Shown: piece after piece, positions 32,894-45,800 of the stretch
How positions within the stretch are numbered: the first letter of the stretch is position 1
Layout: each line of letters begins with the position of its first letter
The notes under the pieces: generated by a model
Seen by the model: only the letters and a program-made list of their open reading frames with translations
Database searches by the model: none
What the model was told of the DNA's origin: nothing
Position numbers and translations under genes: made by a program
From: Heliopora coerulea
Lineage: Eukaryota > Cnidaria > Anthozoa > Scleralcyonacea > Helioporidae
Assembly: GCA_030142905.1 (NCBI GenBank)
Contig: JASJOG010000197.1
Coordinates: 278,501 to 342,500 of the forward strand
DNA: 64,000 nucleotides
Direction of reading: 5' to 3'

Positions 32894-33861
32894 TTATTGA
32901 CCACTTGTCCACTGTCCTCCGCGTCCCCTACGCTGATTTCCTCGTCCACCAAGGGTTGAATTGCCTCGTCCTGAGTCAAGTGAAGAAATAACCAAATGAA
33001 CAATCTGAATTTCGGCAATTTTACCGTGAAACGCCCGGTCACTCATGCGATCTTTCGCTTTTAAAAACGACGTAACGTTTTAAAAACACATCACCTCGCT
33101 GGGTCATCACCAAAATTGCACATGTACCCGCTGTTGCAGGGGCAGGGGCAGGGGCAACGCGAAAGCTCGCATAATCGCAAAGAAGTTGCATCAAATCCAA
33201 AACAGTCGAATTTTTGGAGATAGTTATTCGTTCTTGTCAATCGTGTGGCCACCCGGCAACTTTTCGTCTGCATAGGCGACGCAACTTTTTAATTTTAAAC
33301 TAGTTAAGTAGCGAGTATTTAAGTAACTTTTAACCTTTTGACCTTTCAAAGTCGTACTTATATCGCATGCTTGATTGAGCAGTAGTTAGACTCCAAAGTA
33401 TGCTGCATCATATCCCTAACACGAGATGATTTTGCTCATCAAGGGGAGACATCCTGACGGGCTTGACCCAAGTTTTACTCTGACTTTGAGAGAAACTATG
33501 GACTACCGACGTTATGATAAAATTTAAACGTGTTTTATGAAACGAAAACTTCACAAGTATTGAGTAAAAGTAGGCTTGTAACAAAACATCTGTGATTCAA
33601 AATCGCCGGTTACTCAAGCTGTCCACTATGCATGATAACACAAGAAAGTAATAAAGAAAAAAATAGAAAAAGAAAGAGAGGAAGTGAAGTAATGTGAGAA
33701 AGAAAGAAAGAGGGAAGGAAATAAGAAGAAGGAAAGAAGAAAACACACAAAAAAATATAATAGCAGTAACACGGAATAAGTTTAAAGAAACATAAAAAGG
33801 AAGTACTTCACTTTACCTTGGACGCGGCGAATGATCCTTCGTCCATCTGAAGTTTGAACAC
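32894..33861 (-). CDS. TPR: TPR terminal exons (33861-33817, 32970-32894)
   Basis: A 45-bp exon encodes GVQTSDGRRIIRRVQ, the basic patch before the TPR terminus (donor GTAAAG). The last exon, acceptor CTTGACTCAG, encodes RGNSTLGGRGNQRRGRGGQW then TSGQ and a TAA at 32894-32896. An RG/GG-rich end is typical of animal TPR. No clear AATAAA follows within about 100 bp. Confidence 0.8.
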
Positions 33862-36800
33862 CTTATTTTGAAGAAATGCAGACGAAAATCCAGTAAGGTA
33901 AAAACAAATATTTGAGCCTTGGGTAAACGACAATGCTAACTGGTACGTAACTAGGTGTGTATAAAACCTAAGCACTAACTCACGCATCATCAAAGACACG
34001 CACATATATAAACATCCCCACAATGATACTAGCACACACAGCCCCATAAATCTTGGCTCATAGCAAAGTGAGGATCATCCACCCCAGTCTACTGGTCTAA
34101 TTAACTTAGGAAATGAGTAATATTAAATATAATAAACTTTTAAGTGATTCTCTGGGACTCATACTAAGCATTTGTTATGTTGTTCTTTATCATCGTTGAA
34201 AGTTGCAATATCTACATTTATTATATGCTGAGCACTTTTTTTGACCCGTACGCAAATTTACGCGTGTTGATTGGTAGCTGAACAGTCCGATATTTTACGA
34301 TATTGGACCGGTCCCAACAACTTTTTTATTGCGGACCGGTAGAATTTTGGTAGAATAGTAACACCATTGAGTAACGTTACCTCACGAAATAATGTTATTG
34401 CTATTATTCTATCCAGTACACACGCATCAAAGTCAGTGGTTTTATGTTCTTGAGGTTCAGTGTCAACAAGACTCCCGAAATCTCGAGAGCTTTCCTGAGG
34501 ATTCGAGCAGAGCGAATGATGACGGTTTTCTGCAATTCTTATGTCCTGATCTCAATTCCGATGCTGTCTAGTCTCTTACCAGCGCTCCTTTGTCGCTCGG
34601 TGTGCACGAAAACGTCAGACAAACACCTTGCAGCACGGACCTCGTTCTCGGCCGAAAGGTATTTAATTATATCAACTAGTTTTTCACAATTGGGAATTTA
34701 AGCAAACACTACGGCAAACGCAACGGCAACGTGTTCTTACAACTAAAATATTCACCCAAAACAAAAGAAATGAATTATTTGAAGTCCCAAGAGTACTTTC
34801 AACACCGTCCTAATTATACACAGCACGTCGTCGAGGACATTTCTACGGTTCCACTACGTCAGCACACAATACGTAAGATATTTCGGAACCTTTGAACGTT
34901 AACATACTGACCTCAGCTGCTGAGTAGAGTGTCCGAGGCGTAAAAAACATTCACACTTTATTACAACGTCACTAGAATGTTACTCTATTCAAATGCGTAA
35001 AGTTAAGTTATTTTGTTAAATGCCGTCGCCGTACTAGCTTGGTTATGCAACAGCACCTGGAAATGACTCCTGGACACCCAACGATCATCACCCAAACCTT
35101 GTTGCATGGATTTCCGCCTCTATGCACATACACCTCCACCCTCCACACTAAAATATCTAAAAGCCCTGATGGTATATCTGAAATGTGGCTCCTCGATATC
35201 AGGACGGATGTCTGAGCGGCTGGCCGACGGAGTTGCCAAGCTTTGAAAAACAAAGTATTTCGGTGAATTTTACAGAAGCATGTAATACTAAGTTTTTCCA
35301 AATAAGAACTACGGGACTTTAAAAAGGTTGGGTTAGTTGTGAACTAAAGCTGTTTCTAGCGTCAACAACGAAATAGTCAAAGCAAGTGATTGGAATTGAT
35401 TCACAACAGAAACAGTAAAGGTGGATACCAAAAAGAAAATCCAAGGCCTTAAACTAAGTTATCGCTGTGACTATTTAGTGACCGAATCATTCCTTTTCTT
35501 AACTACTCTCAAGAACTTTTAAATTGTCCTCGGTTGTCGTCGGGGTGCTACATATACCTTGGGTAGCTTGGCCTGCCGCTCTAGAGCTTGAAGAAACAGG
35601 AGGTTCAGGTGTGGATGATCTACATGTTTCTTCTCCACAAGTTTCTTTGGCTAGACCTTTAAAATAACAGCAATCCATGTTAAAGATGGAAAATAGAGCA
35701 CGAGAGTTTAAAAATTGCAGAAAGGTACGTTTTATTCAACTGCACGTGCTAAATTTTTGTGCTTCTGTGCTAGAGAACCCTGAGAATTTGTTTAGGACGA
35801 GGAAATAGAAATCGGTTGATAGAGGGTAGGGGGAATCGAAGTTAATTTCGAACTTCTTAAACAAATTGTAGTATAATCTAAAGTAAACTCGAGCTAAAAG
35901 TTAATTTATGCAAGTATTTGATCGCGGCATCAAAAAGTCTCCCGGTAATGAATTTCCTTCGTCTTTCTGCTCATGAATTATTAATGAGTTGGAGAATATT
36001 TGGTCCGTCACTGCTTGTCGTGAATGTTTTATCAAACACAATGAAAATTTACCTGTTGAACGTTCAACTTTCAGAGGTTTAATCTCGATCGCTTCATCGC
36101 CAACACTTCCTTCTTCTTCTTCCTCGGCAATTTCTAATTCTCTATAATGTGCAAAAACAACCATGGTCAATATTGAATATCTAGTGGATAAAAGTGGAGG
36201 ACATGACAGGAATTCCGCGTTCGAAAACCGTTGGCGGCTTAGATACAATTTTCTGAGGGTTCGAGCTTGACGAACTTTCTTACTTGAATAACATTAATGC
36301 ACAAAATATGTAACAAAGAATTTATGTTAAGACCTAGGTGCAAGTTTCAAATTCCGTCTCGTTTGTATACCAGATTGCGCCGACTTAAACAAGTCAAGAA
36401 AACAAGAAAAAAGATGAACGTATTTTGCGGGAAACGGTCTTCTCCATTGAGCAGATAAAACTTACAAATTGATGTTTGATTGTGACTCTCCGCGCTCTTG
36501 AACTTTCTCTCTCTCATCACTTTTCGCAAGCTTTCCTTCAGTTATCTCTACGACGTCTTGTTCTTCACCAGTTTCTGGTACAATTTGTTCAGATATGTCC
36601 GGTTTTTGATTATTTGATTGTTCCACGCTATTGGACGAAACCACTGAGGAGAGAACTGAAGATGACTCGGCACCTTCATCTGCAGAAAGATAAGTTTATC
36701 CGTATTTTGTAAAAAATTATCCAGCGTATGAACACAGAAAATACTAAAACTTCGTCTGACTCCATTCTCTGTTTAGGCAATAAAATAATTTACCTTCACT

Positions 36801-39800
36801 GGTGAATTCTATATCGGCAGCTTCATCAAGATCTGGAACAACATTGTCTAGTAATGATAACTTCACAATTAACCTACACTGCTGAAGTCAACTGAAAAAT
36901 GTTGACTCGAGCGGGATTTGAACTCGCACCTTCGGGATACCGGTCCACCGCTCTACCTGTTGAGCTATCGAGTCCACAGGGATTGGAGGCGAGTTTTTAT
37001 CCAATTTAAGGTGGTCTTATATAAAAAAAAAGAAATTTCTGACTTTTTTACAAAGTGGAAATTTATGTGCATCTAGTGAGAGGGAGGGTGAGCCAGACCA
37101 AAAATGCGCAATTCACAGTAGAGTAGTTGTCATGGTTACTAAAATACGTTACCTCCTATGGTGAAAAATCGGGTTAAATTTCAAACACGATAACTAAATA
37201 ACTAATGGTGGTATGAATCTGGAATAACTTTTAATTAATCACTTATTATATTACCTAGGAGATGAACCAAAATCATTAATCTGCTATTTAGAAGGTAGCT
37301 ATAATCAACGATTAACCTTTTCAATGTGGCCAGTATGATGAGCTGTTTGACTTAAGAGTAAATTATTTCATGACATATGCAGCAGAATTAGATTCTTTTG
37401 GTTCATCTCCTAGGTACATGCATATTTTATAACTCCTGAAAGTTTCATAGTAATTGCATACATATTCTTTGAGAGACCTTGCATGAAATATTGGTAATCG
37501 GCGGACTTTGTTAAGTTGAGAAAAACAGCTTTAAAGTAAAACATTCTGTTTGTTACTAGGATAATAGCAATGAAATGTCTCAGACAGTAATGTATGGACT
37601 TATAGTAATCTATAAGGCTCCAGCCTCATATGTTTTCCCTTCCTGGTCTACTGACTTGTCATTTTTCTGTTTTCTTTTGCCACGGATAACTTTTCTTCCC
37701 TGCTTTGCTGAGTCCCGGTTCTTATAATATGCTTTCAGAACTCGTCTCTTGTCAGCTTTTTCCATTCCATCTAAAAAATACTTTCCTGGCTCAATCCCTA
37801 ACTTCTTTATGACATTTACTGCAGCCGTATCATGTTACCAATCATGTAAACAATCGCACTGATTCGTTTATTGTGGAGGTGTGCACGATAGCATGCAGTG
37901 ATCACGCATAACACGCCCTTGTGTACATGGATGGCATAGCCTTATCACGCTATAGCCATGTTATGCCTCTATTGCATTTTGGGTAATTCTGTATATCTTC
38001 GACAGCACCCACCTTCCCTTCTTTCATATAATATATCTTATACTATATATAATATATTGGGCTCAAAACCACAAAGCCAAACATATCCTAGGCGAGAGAC
38101 CTACCTACATATCTAAAAGATATGCCACTCTAAATTTTTCAAAAAATTTTTTCACAGACCTACAGCCCTAAACCTATTACGACTCTCAGTCGCGCCTCTG
38201 CCTCGAACGCCCACGTCGGGAGCAAATTCTCGACGAATAAAGGCACCTCTCGATTCTTTGAAAGGCTTCTGGCAGATCGGCCATCCTCGGACTTTACATG
38301 ATGTCCCTTAGGCCAGCTGCGACTGTTACGCAGGAGCCGAATTTCATGCTTGACGAACCAGCCACAAATCATGCGACTGACCGCCATTACCAACGTCTCT
38401 CGCAAAGAAAACAATCAAATGCGCGCCAAAATCACAATAACAATTCGTTGCTATGGCGGTTGCTAAGGAACAATTAAAAGGATGAGCAATTTCTTTTCAA
38501 TACTTAATCCTTTTGCGTTGTCGAAATCAAGAAAATAGCAACGAGGAATGAAAAAGTAATGTTTGATAATGCTAAATTTCATAATTCCGAAAAATCGACT
38601 TTTTGAAATTTTTTGTATAGGACCCCCTTAAGTGCACGAAATATTCTCGCGACAACTTAACGCTATCCATGAGATTGGATGTGCAGTGTTTCAATTCTAT
38701 TTTTCTCATTCATTTTTCAGTTGACTTCAACAGTGTAGGTTAATTGTGAAGTTATCATTTCATAATACCCTGAGGATGATTCTGAAATAGAATTGTCTAG
38801 TAACATAAGCCAAAAAAATAAATCATGAGACATGTCTGTTAAAACACATCAGTATACCTATGCACCTTCCACTACCAACATACTACTCACCAAAACTAAG
38901 ATCAGCATCGTCAGCATCACCCGTGGAAGCCATGATATCGAAACGTGTATCATCAACACGGAGTCCTAAGAAAACATTCAAGAAATGGCCTCAATTAGTA
39001 CTTCAATACGTTAAAACACATACTTTATTTCACCAGGCTAAAATCTCCAATGTCAATTAAATGAAATAAAGTTACACCTTTCAACTCGTGATGTCTACCC
39101 CCATGTGTCAAGTGTCGGTACCAACAGCTCACGCAGCCACAAAGAATTAGCATAATGCGCTCTAAGTCCACCAACCGGACCTTCCGCGGAAAAAAACAAA
39201 AAACGGAGGTCCAGAAATTGATGCCGTTGCTTGATCCGCACATTTCCCCCCTTAATTCGTTTTAATTAAGAATATAGGTTAATAGGCAAATGATAGGAGC
39301 TTTTCGTCAATGCACCAAGGTTTGATGCAGATGAACGTCAGCATATTGTCTCGTAATCCTTGCAATTCACCTGAACTTAATTAACTTGCGTAGCCAAGAC
39401 GTATGAACTATCGGTCAACGCACGGATTATTCTCCACTGAAACCTGCAATGGCCGTCTTCAGTTTTGTTTCTTCTGCAATTCTTGTTCTGCTGACTTCAT
39501 CTTTGTTAGTTTGAGGGGTTAAAGTCAAGTTCAATGTAGGTGATCGCCTTCGCCCCCCCCCCCCCCCTCTTCCCCAGTACGGACATCATTAGAACTAGAC
39601 TCTCAGAGAAAATACACGAAACAATCGATTTTGTGAGCAGGATAGATGGAGGAAGCCACCACTTGAAAAAAACTTACACTTAAGTCAGCGTAATGTAATT
39701 GGCCGAATTTTAGGTTAATACAGCATACAAATTTTAAAAACACTTTCAGATCGACGTGAAAAAATTCGAGAAGGGGCCTTTTGGAATGTTAAGTTGCATT

Positions 39801-42800
39801 TTCATTTGTAATCTGAGCGAACGGTTCAAAATCATGCATGTTTCATTTAAAAGTCGCGAAACTTCTCAATCTCAGCGTTTAGTTCAAACTCTCAGACTGT
39901 GCATAGTTTAAAACGTACGTAATTACATCTGATCGAATATAAATAAGCGGTAATGCTAAAGACCTAATTGATCGGTTTTCCTCTTAGGGATGTACTGGAT
40001 GGCATTATATACAATACTGGACACAAAGCCTCACAGTAAAGTACCGGATAAAGAACAGAAAAAGTAGCAATTTATCCCAGCTATTTCTTGCCATTGTAGT
40101 ATGATTGAAACTGAAACCAAACCTGCAAATGTGTTAGAAGTAAAGTGTTACCAGGTTTCAAACGAGAAATGTCTTCATAGTTTGCGAATTTTTAAACCCG
40201 TTATAAAGCACTACTGTTCGTTAATTAAACATTATTTAACTTATTAATTTTTAAAAAGTAACCTTCTTCAGACATTCCCATGGCCAGTCCCCCAGTTTGG
40301 TTCAAGCTCGTCTCGGCCGAAGAACCAAATAAAAACCAAGGATGTTGAACATGAGGTGAGCTAGAAAGGGAAAAATCGGGGAAAAAAAGAAAGTTTGATG
40401 GCAAATACCACAATAAAAAGGTGATACTTTTGAGCAGTTTTTGCAGTAGATTAAGGTCTTTTAAAATAGAATACTTCAGAGAATTTATGCCTTCTCTTGC
40501 TTGTAAAATAACTTCCACAACAGACACTCCAACATGTCGACCATACCTAATCATTTCCCCAAAACCATCAGATCTTTTAGGAATAAACAAGGTTGGTGTA
40601 CTGGGAACCATGCAGTCATCGGAATCGTCAAACCCACTATTACCAGGCTGACCCTAGAATTGATATAATCAATCAGCCTAACATAGCTACCGACAGCTCT
40701 CCTCTAAAGTGAAAGCTTTTTAGCAGGTAAAACGCTTACAAGGTACAAGGATGTTTTTGATCATGTAAACCCAATGGAGTTAGCTTCTTACTTTATTTGA
40801 AAGGACCTCATGTTTTCCAGAACTCAGTTTGCCAGTTCGTTGCTTTTAACGCTCATTATTTTTCCAGACAGAGAAACTGATCACAGAGACTTTCAATCAA
40901 GTAAACTTCCATGCAATTCCCTGATTGAAATGCGTAAAATATTCTTAAAACATTCATTGAGAGCTGCTGTCACTATAAGTAATGCGGGATAAACGACTAA
41001 CGCTTAAACTGTTACTGATACTTGCCTGAGCAAAGGTAAATGAAGCCAAGTGCGACTGTGACCGAACCAGCCGCACTTGAGTCATGGAAGGTACAGTATG
41101 AGAGGTCACCACCGACTTTTCCTGAGGATGTTGCTCTTGACTTGATGTAGATGGTGTTGAAACTCCAGTAACGAGAACATTGTCACTGACATCTGTGTGA
41201 AAAAGAATTAGACAATGGTTGAGCAAAGATTTTGGTTAAACTCACTTAAAGGATCTCGTCCATACTAAATTGACATCCATTTCGCCATGAGGAATCAACA
41301 CATATATGGCAAAATTGTTTTGACCCAAGATGGTCATTCATTTTTTAAACGTTTTACCATATATATGTTAATCCGCTATTCTAATTCTCGCCAACAAATA
41401 CCTTCGTTAACCCCACATTCTTGCTAACACGCACATACATTTTATCGAAAACTCAATCTCAACGTTACACTCTCCGCGCATTACCTTCTCTTCCATCCGG
41501 TTCCTCGTTCATTCCTCGATCACCGAATTCCTCTATGTGACAAATAATATTCTATGAAGAACTCAAGTTCTGTAATATGCCCAAATGATCGAGTCAGATA
41601 TAACTGGGATCAAATATTATGACTGCTTCTGGCTAGGATGTCAAATATTTAAAAATAGAGAACCTTTTATATCCATGTCATCGTCGATAACTTCAACAAT
41701 GTCTTCCTCCTCCTCTTCTTCCTCTTGAATTTCCCTTTCAATAACATCATCCTTGTCTGCCTCGTCTTCTCCGCTTTCGTCATCGATACAAACAATCTAA
41801 AAAGGATAACGGATATACAGCAATGCAAGTGCTGGTTAAACTAGGAACAGGTTGCTGTGCATCATTTATAGCCACAGTAACATTGTCCAGTAATTTTGTT
41901 CCTGCAGGTAAGAAATCGAGAATTTAATTACAAAATTAATAAACATGTTCGTTTAGGAAGAAAGCAAATTAGATTCGTTTCAGTTCAGAAAAACAGTGAT
42001 CAAAATCAGTTTGGAGAAGAAGATTCCCACATATTTAAACTAACTCAAAGAATTGCAACAATTAATGTCAATGTTGGCATTACAAGTTTAAACCACGTCA
42101 GAAAACATTTTTGGAGTGAGGATTTGGCAACTTTTTATATAGTAGTTCAAAATTAGTTGATTAAATTTTGAAGTTATCAACCGGGACTGGAATTACACCT
42201 GCTTTTTGAAGGCTTGGAGGCATAGAGCATGCAAAGCGAAGGAACGAAAAGAAATACACAAAGGATGAATATTATGGAAATTTACGCTCGATCATTGACA
42301 TGAAATTTTTAAGAACTGCATGGTGAAGAAAATCTTCTAGTGTCATGGTATATTTCATAACTAAACTAAGAACAGTTGCGAGAGAGCAGAGCTATGTGAA
42401 CTGAGCTACGAAGTCCGCTGTCATGAGCTTGGTCAAGAGTTGTTTATTTATATAATGGCATTCGCCAATAAGTGAAGGCTATATTTAAATACGGAGCGAC
42501 GCTATAAAAGGGTAAGCTCCTCCCACATTTCTGGCTTCGTATGGCGGTTGCATGTTTCAAAAAGGCGGACACTTTGAAGCGTGACTGAACTGGACAGCGT
42601 AGAGCTACACAAGCGTGTCCTAGAGCCTAAAGCTTACGGAAATACTTGTAAAATGTGCTTTTAAAATACAGCTAAACAATATATAAAGCAATAAATGGCT
42701 GAACATTCCACATTTACTGATTTTTCTGGTTGTTGTACGTCGTATTATAATCATTCGAGACGTCCTGTGCATCTTCATTCACTTATAGTCATCCTACCCG

Positions 42801-45800
42801 CACAGTGTTTGGACACGATTCACATTTTATTACGTCCGCGATGTGTCATAGCCATCTGTATTCATTTTGGCGAATACTTGAAGCTTGTAATATTATAAAC
42901 ATGAACAAAACCTGGTGCCACTTTCAAATTCATTTGTGGCAAATATGCTCGGTCGCTCTCATCCAACAGCTCGGACTTCTACCTCTGCGCAAAGCACAAC
43001 TCCGCGTCCTGCGGGGCTTAGCAAGTATGATCGCAATAAAGCCTACTACCCGAAGAATAAAAGTGCAATTAAAGAGAGCAAGGCCTACTACGGCTTCAAA
43101 ATGGAAGTCAAACGCGATGAGGAAGGGTGCTTGGTAGAAGTACGTAAAAAGATCAACACCGTGAGGAATCAGTTACTGTCCAACGGAAAACCGGCAGGAA
43201 ATATTGAAGTGATGGAATTGCTCTTGGATTGTTGGCTCAGTCAAAACAGTTCAAATGGCCAACAGGCGCAAAATATTATCCAGGCAGCAACGTCGTTGCA
43301 AACAAATTCACCTCCTATATTCTCCTCAATTGAAACGTGATATCCGTCCACCGGAAATTAGTCTGAACTCAATTGACCAATAACATGCGACCTTTCCTTA
43401 ATCATAATTAACAGGCTGAGAAACTCAGCCTCTTCTTATGCGATCGCTCCGTGTTTAAGGCATATTTAATGAGCATTTACACTTGATCACAAAGAATGAA
43501 GCTTGTTAGTATTGGTGAAGAAAATTTTCGAGTGTCAAAACGATCTATTTCAAGACCCAACCGGGATCGTTAGCTAAAAATCCAACTCTTGGGTTTCGGG
43601 AATCGAATCCGCGACAAAAACGACCAGAAATACAAGCAAAGGTCTTCATTAATTATTAAAGATTCTTATCTTTAATAATTAATGAAGACCAGTGGTAACA
43701 AGTACAGAATTACCAAATATACTCAGCTACCCACACTTTAAACTCAAGTGATTTCCATTAATGACAACCACAAACCACTGGTAATCCGCAGCCATATCAA
43801 ACCGGAGGAACTATTCTCTTAAAACAATAACGTAACCCAAACTTTCGTTCGTTGTACACTAAAAAGGTTTACTTGCACAATGAAACAATGAAAATCTAGC
43901 AAACCTGTAGTTCTGAATTGTCAAATTGACTTATTGGGTTTGTAAAACAACGACATTCCTACAAACCTCTGGATCTCCCACATCCTCCGCTACCTCGCCA
44001 ACTTCTTCCCTTGCTTCCTGTTCTTCCCCAGTACCCTGAATGACTTCATCGTCATCTCCTGTGTTTTCGTCTCCAGTACTTACAAGGACGTCTTCGTCGT
44101 CAATCTCAGACGTTTCACCCTCCAAGCGTTCCTCTTCCTAAACCACAAAAAGAAACAGAACACATGAAAAATGATAAATTATAGCGGCGGTTTAATAGTA
44201 TAGACAAGGATGAAGTTAAAAGACTGCTACAGTTTGCCTTCACGTTTGTATGGGAGGTATGATTAGGACTTTATTGGTCAACAGGAAGCCGGTAAGATAC
44301 AGTGCAATGCAAGATAATTCAATGCAAGGGAATACTACACAACAAACTTTAGTTGAACACCACTGAGATCTTAGGAAAGAATTTACTTCTTTTCAGTTCT
44401 TCTGCTATTACTTCTAAGAAACCATCACCAGGAATTAGTTTTGTTTCTCCTCATCACAGCACTTTACGAAAACGTAATCCAAACTGCAGGACTTGTAAGT
44501 TGTAATTAACGATTCACGTTAGAGCCTATTCACCGCTATTCTGCAATGTCCAGCATGTGAGGCTCTTTTCTAATAACTGCCTGATAAAAAGTGATCTACC
44601 ACGTTAGGCCAGACAAAGTTAATACTGGGCATTGGTTATCTAAATACAGTCAAAATTATTTTTAAATTTTTGTTTTCTTTAGTGCACAGTTGCAATGCAG
44701 TTAGAAGTCGTAAATAATCATATTATTACTAAAGCAAGAAAAATTGGGGACGTTTAGAATCCCCACACCACAAGTCGTAAGATTTCTTGTCGTCAGCAGT
44801 GCTAAAGTTTGCTGAATTTTACGGTTATTTCCTTGCACTAACTATAGCCCATTGGTAAGTAGATACTTTTTTAGCATTTTCTTACCACTTCTGTTCGAGC
44901 CTTCTTTAAACTTTGCTCAACACGACCTGCTTCCCCTGAACTACGTGAATTATAATAAACTTTCAGTTAATAACATTGAAACTAACAGGACGAGCAGCAG
45001 TAAATTATATCAAACATCTAATTGAAGTCATAAACCTGCACAAAATTACCAATATCAGTGATCTCAACAAATAAAAAAGAGGAATGAGGACTTTAAACAG
45101 CACTCTAAATATTGCAAACCTTTCTCGATCTCGTAATCGTTTGGATCCAGGTCCCTGAAGCTGTTGACCACCAACCCTTTCGGCATGACCGGGTTCGGTG
45201 TTGATCACTGCACTGAAAATAAAGAAAAGAAAACTGGAAATGTAGAGTTGTCCTATACTCGCTATCGGAAGTACATCATGCCACATCCGTCTGTTTTCAC
45301 TAAATTTTTACAATGATCATTTGCAATACCATGATTAACTTAGATAAAACTTATTGCTATGCACAGATAATTACTATATGTGGTTAGGTATGTAGTAGAT
45401 AAAATGCTCAACTTGGTTCTACTTCTGTCTGACTTGCAGAAACCTCCGTAGTCGAGGGCCGCTCCTCAACACTGACGACGATATCTGGAGGCCTCTCTTC
45501 ATTAACTTCCGTGCTTGAAGTTTCCATGGCTACTACAGTTGAAGTGTTTGATGACGTGATTGGTCTGACAGAAACGGATGGCGAAGACGTGACCTCGGAC
45601 GACACAGAAGGAAACACAGATGAGACAGGTGACATTACAGGAGCTACCTCAGTTACATTAGTTGATGATTGTGCTCGAAACGCAACAGAAGTGACCGTAA
45701 TAATAGGTTCGCTCACCGCACAAACATTAGCGGCTGCAGTCGGCTGGGTTGTAACAGTAGGTGGTACAGTAGTAGTTGGAGTGGGTTAAGCAGTGATAGT

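Larger units (their letters stand above)
36855..38791. mobile_element. Composite element with SINE-like inverted ends and 12-bp target duplication
   Basis: The direct repeat ATTGTCTAGTAA flanks the element at 36843-36854 and 38792-38803. The ends are inverted: TGATAACTTCACAATTAACC at 36855 against its complement near 38745. The right end continues to ACCCTGAGGATGATTCTGAA, the tail shared with the SINE near 53520. Inside are a tRNA-like segment and a Kolobok/Mutator-like coding scrap. No transposition protein is intact. Confidence 0.65.

Noticed and set aside
35499..35656. Alternative end of TPR by reading through the 35558 donor
   Set aside because: Two further phase-compatible exons with the basic and RG-rich TPR terminus exist downstream, so the stop at 35499 is only a possible isoform.
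36903..36975. tRNA gene despite a perfect acceptor stem
   Set aside because: The anticodon stem is broken and the sequence lies in a SINE-like element end.
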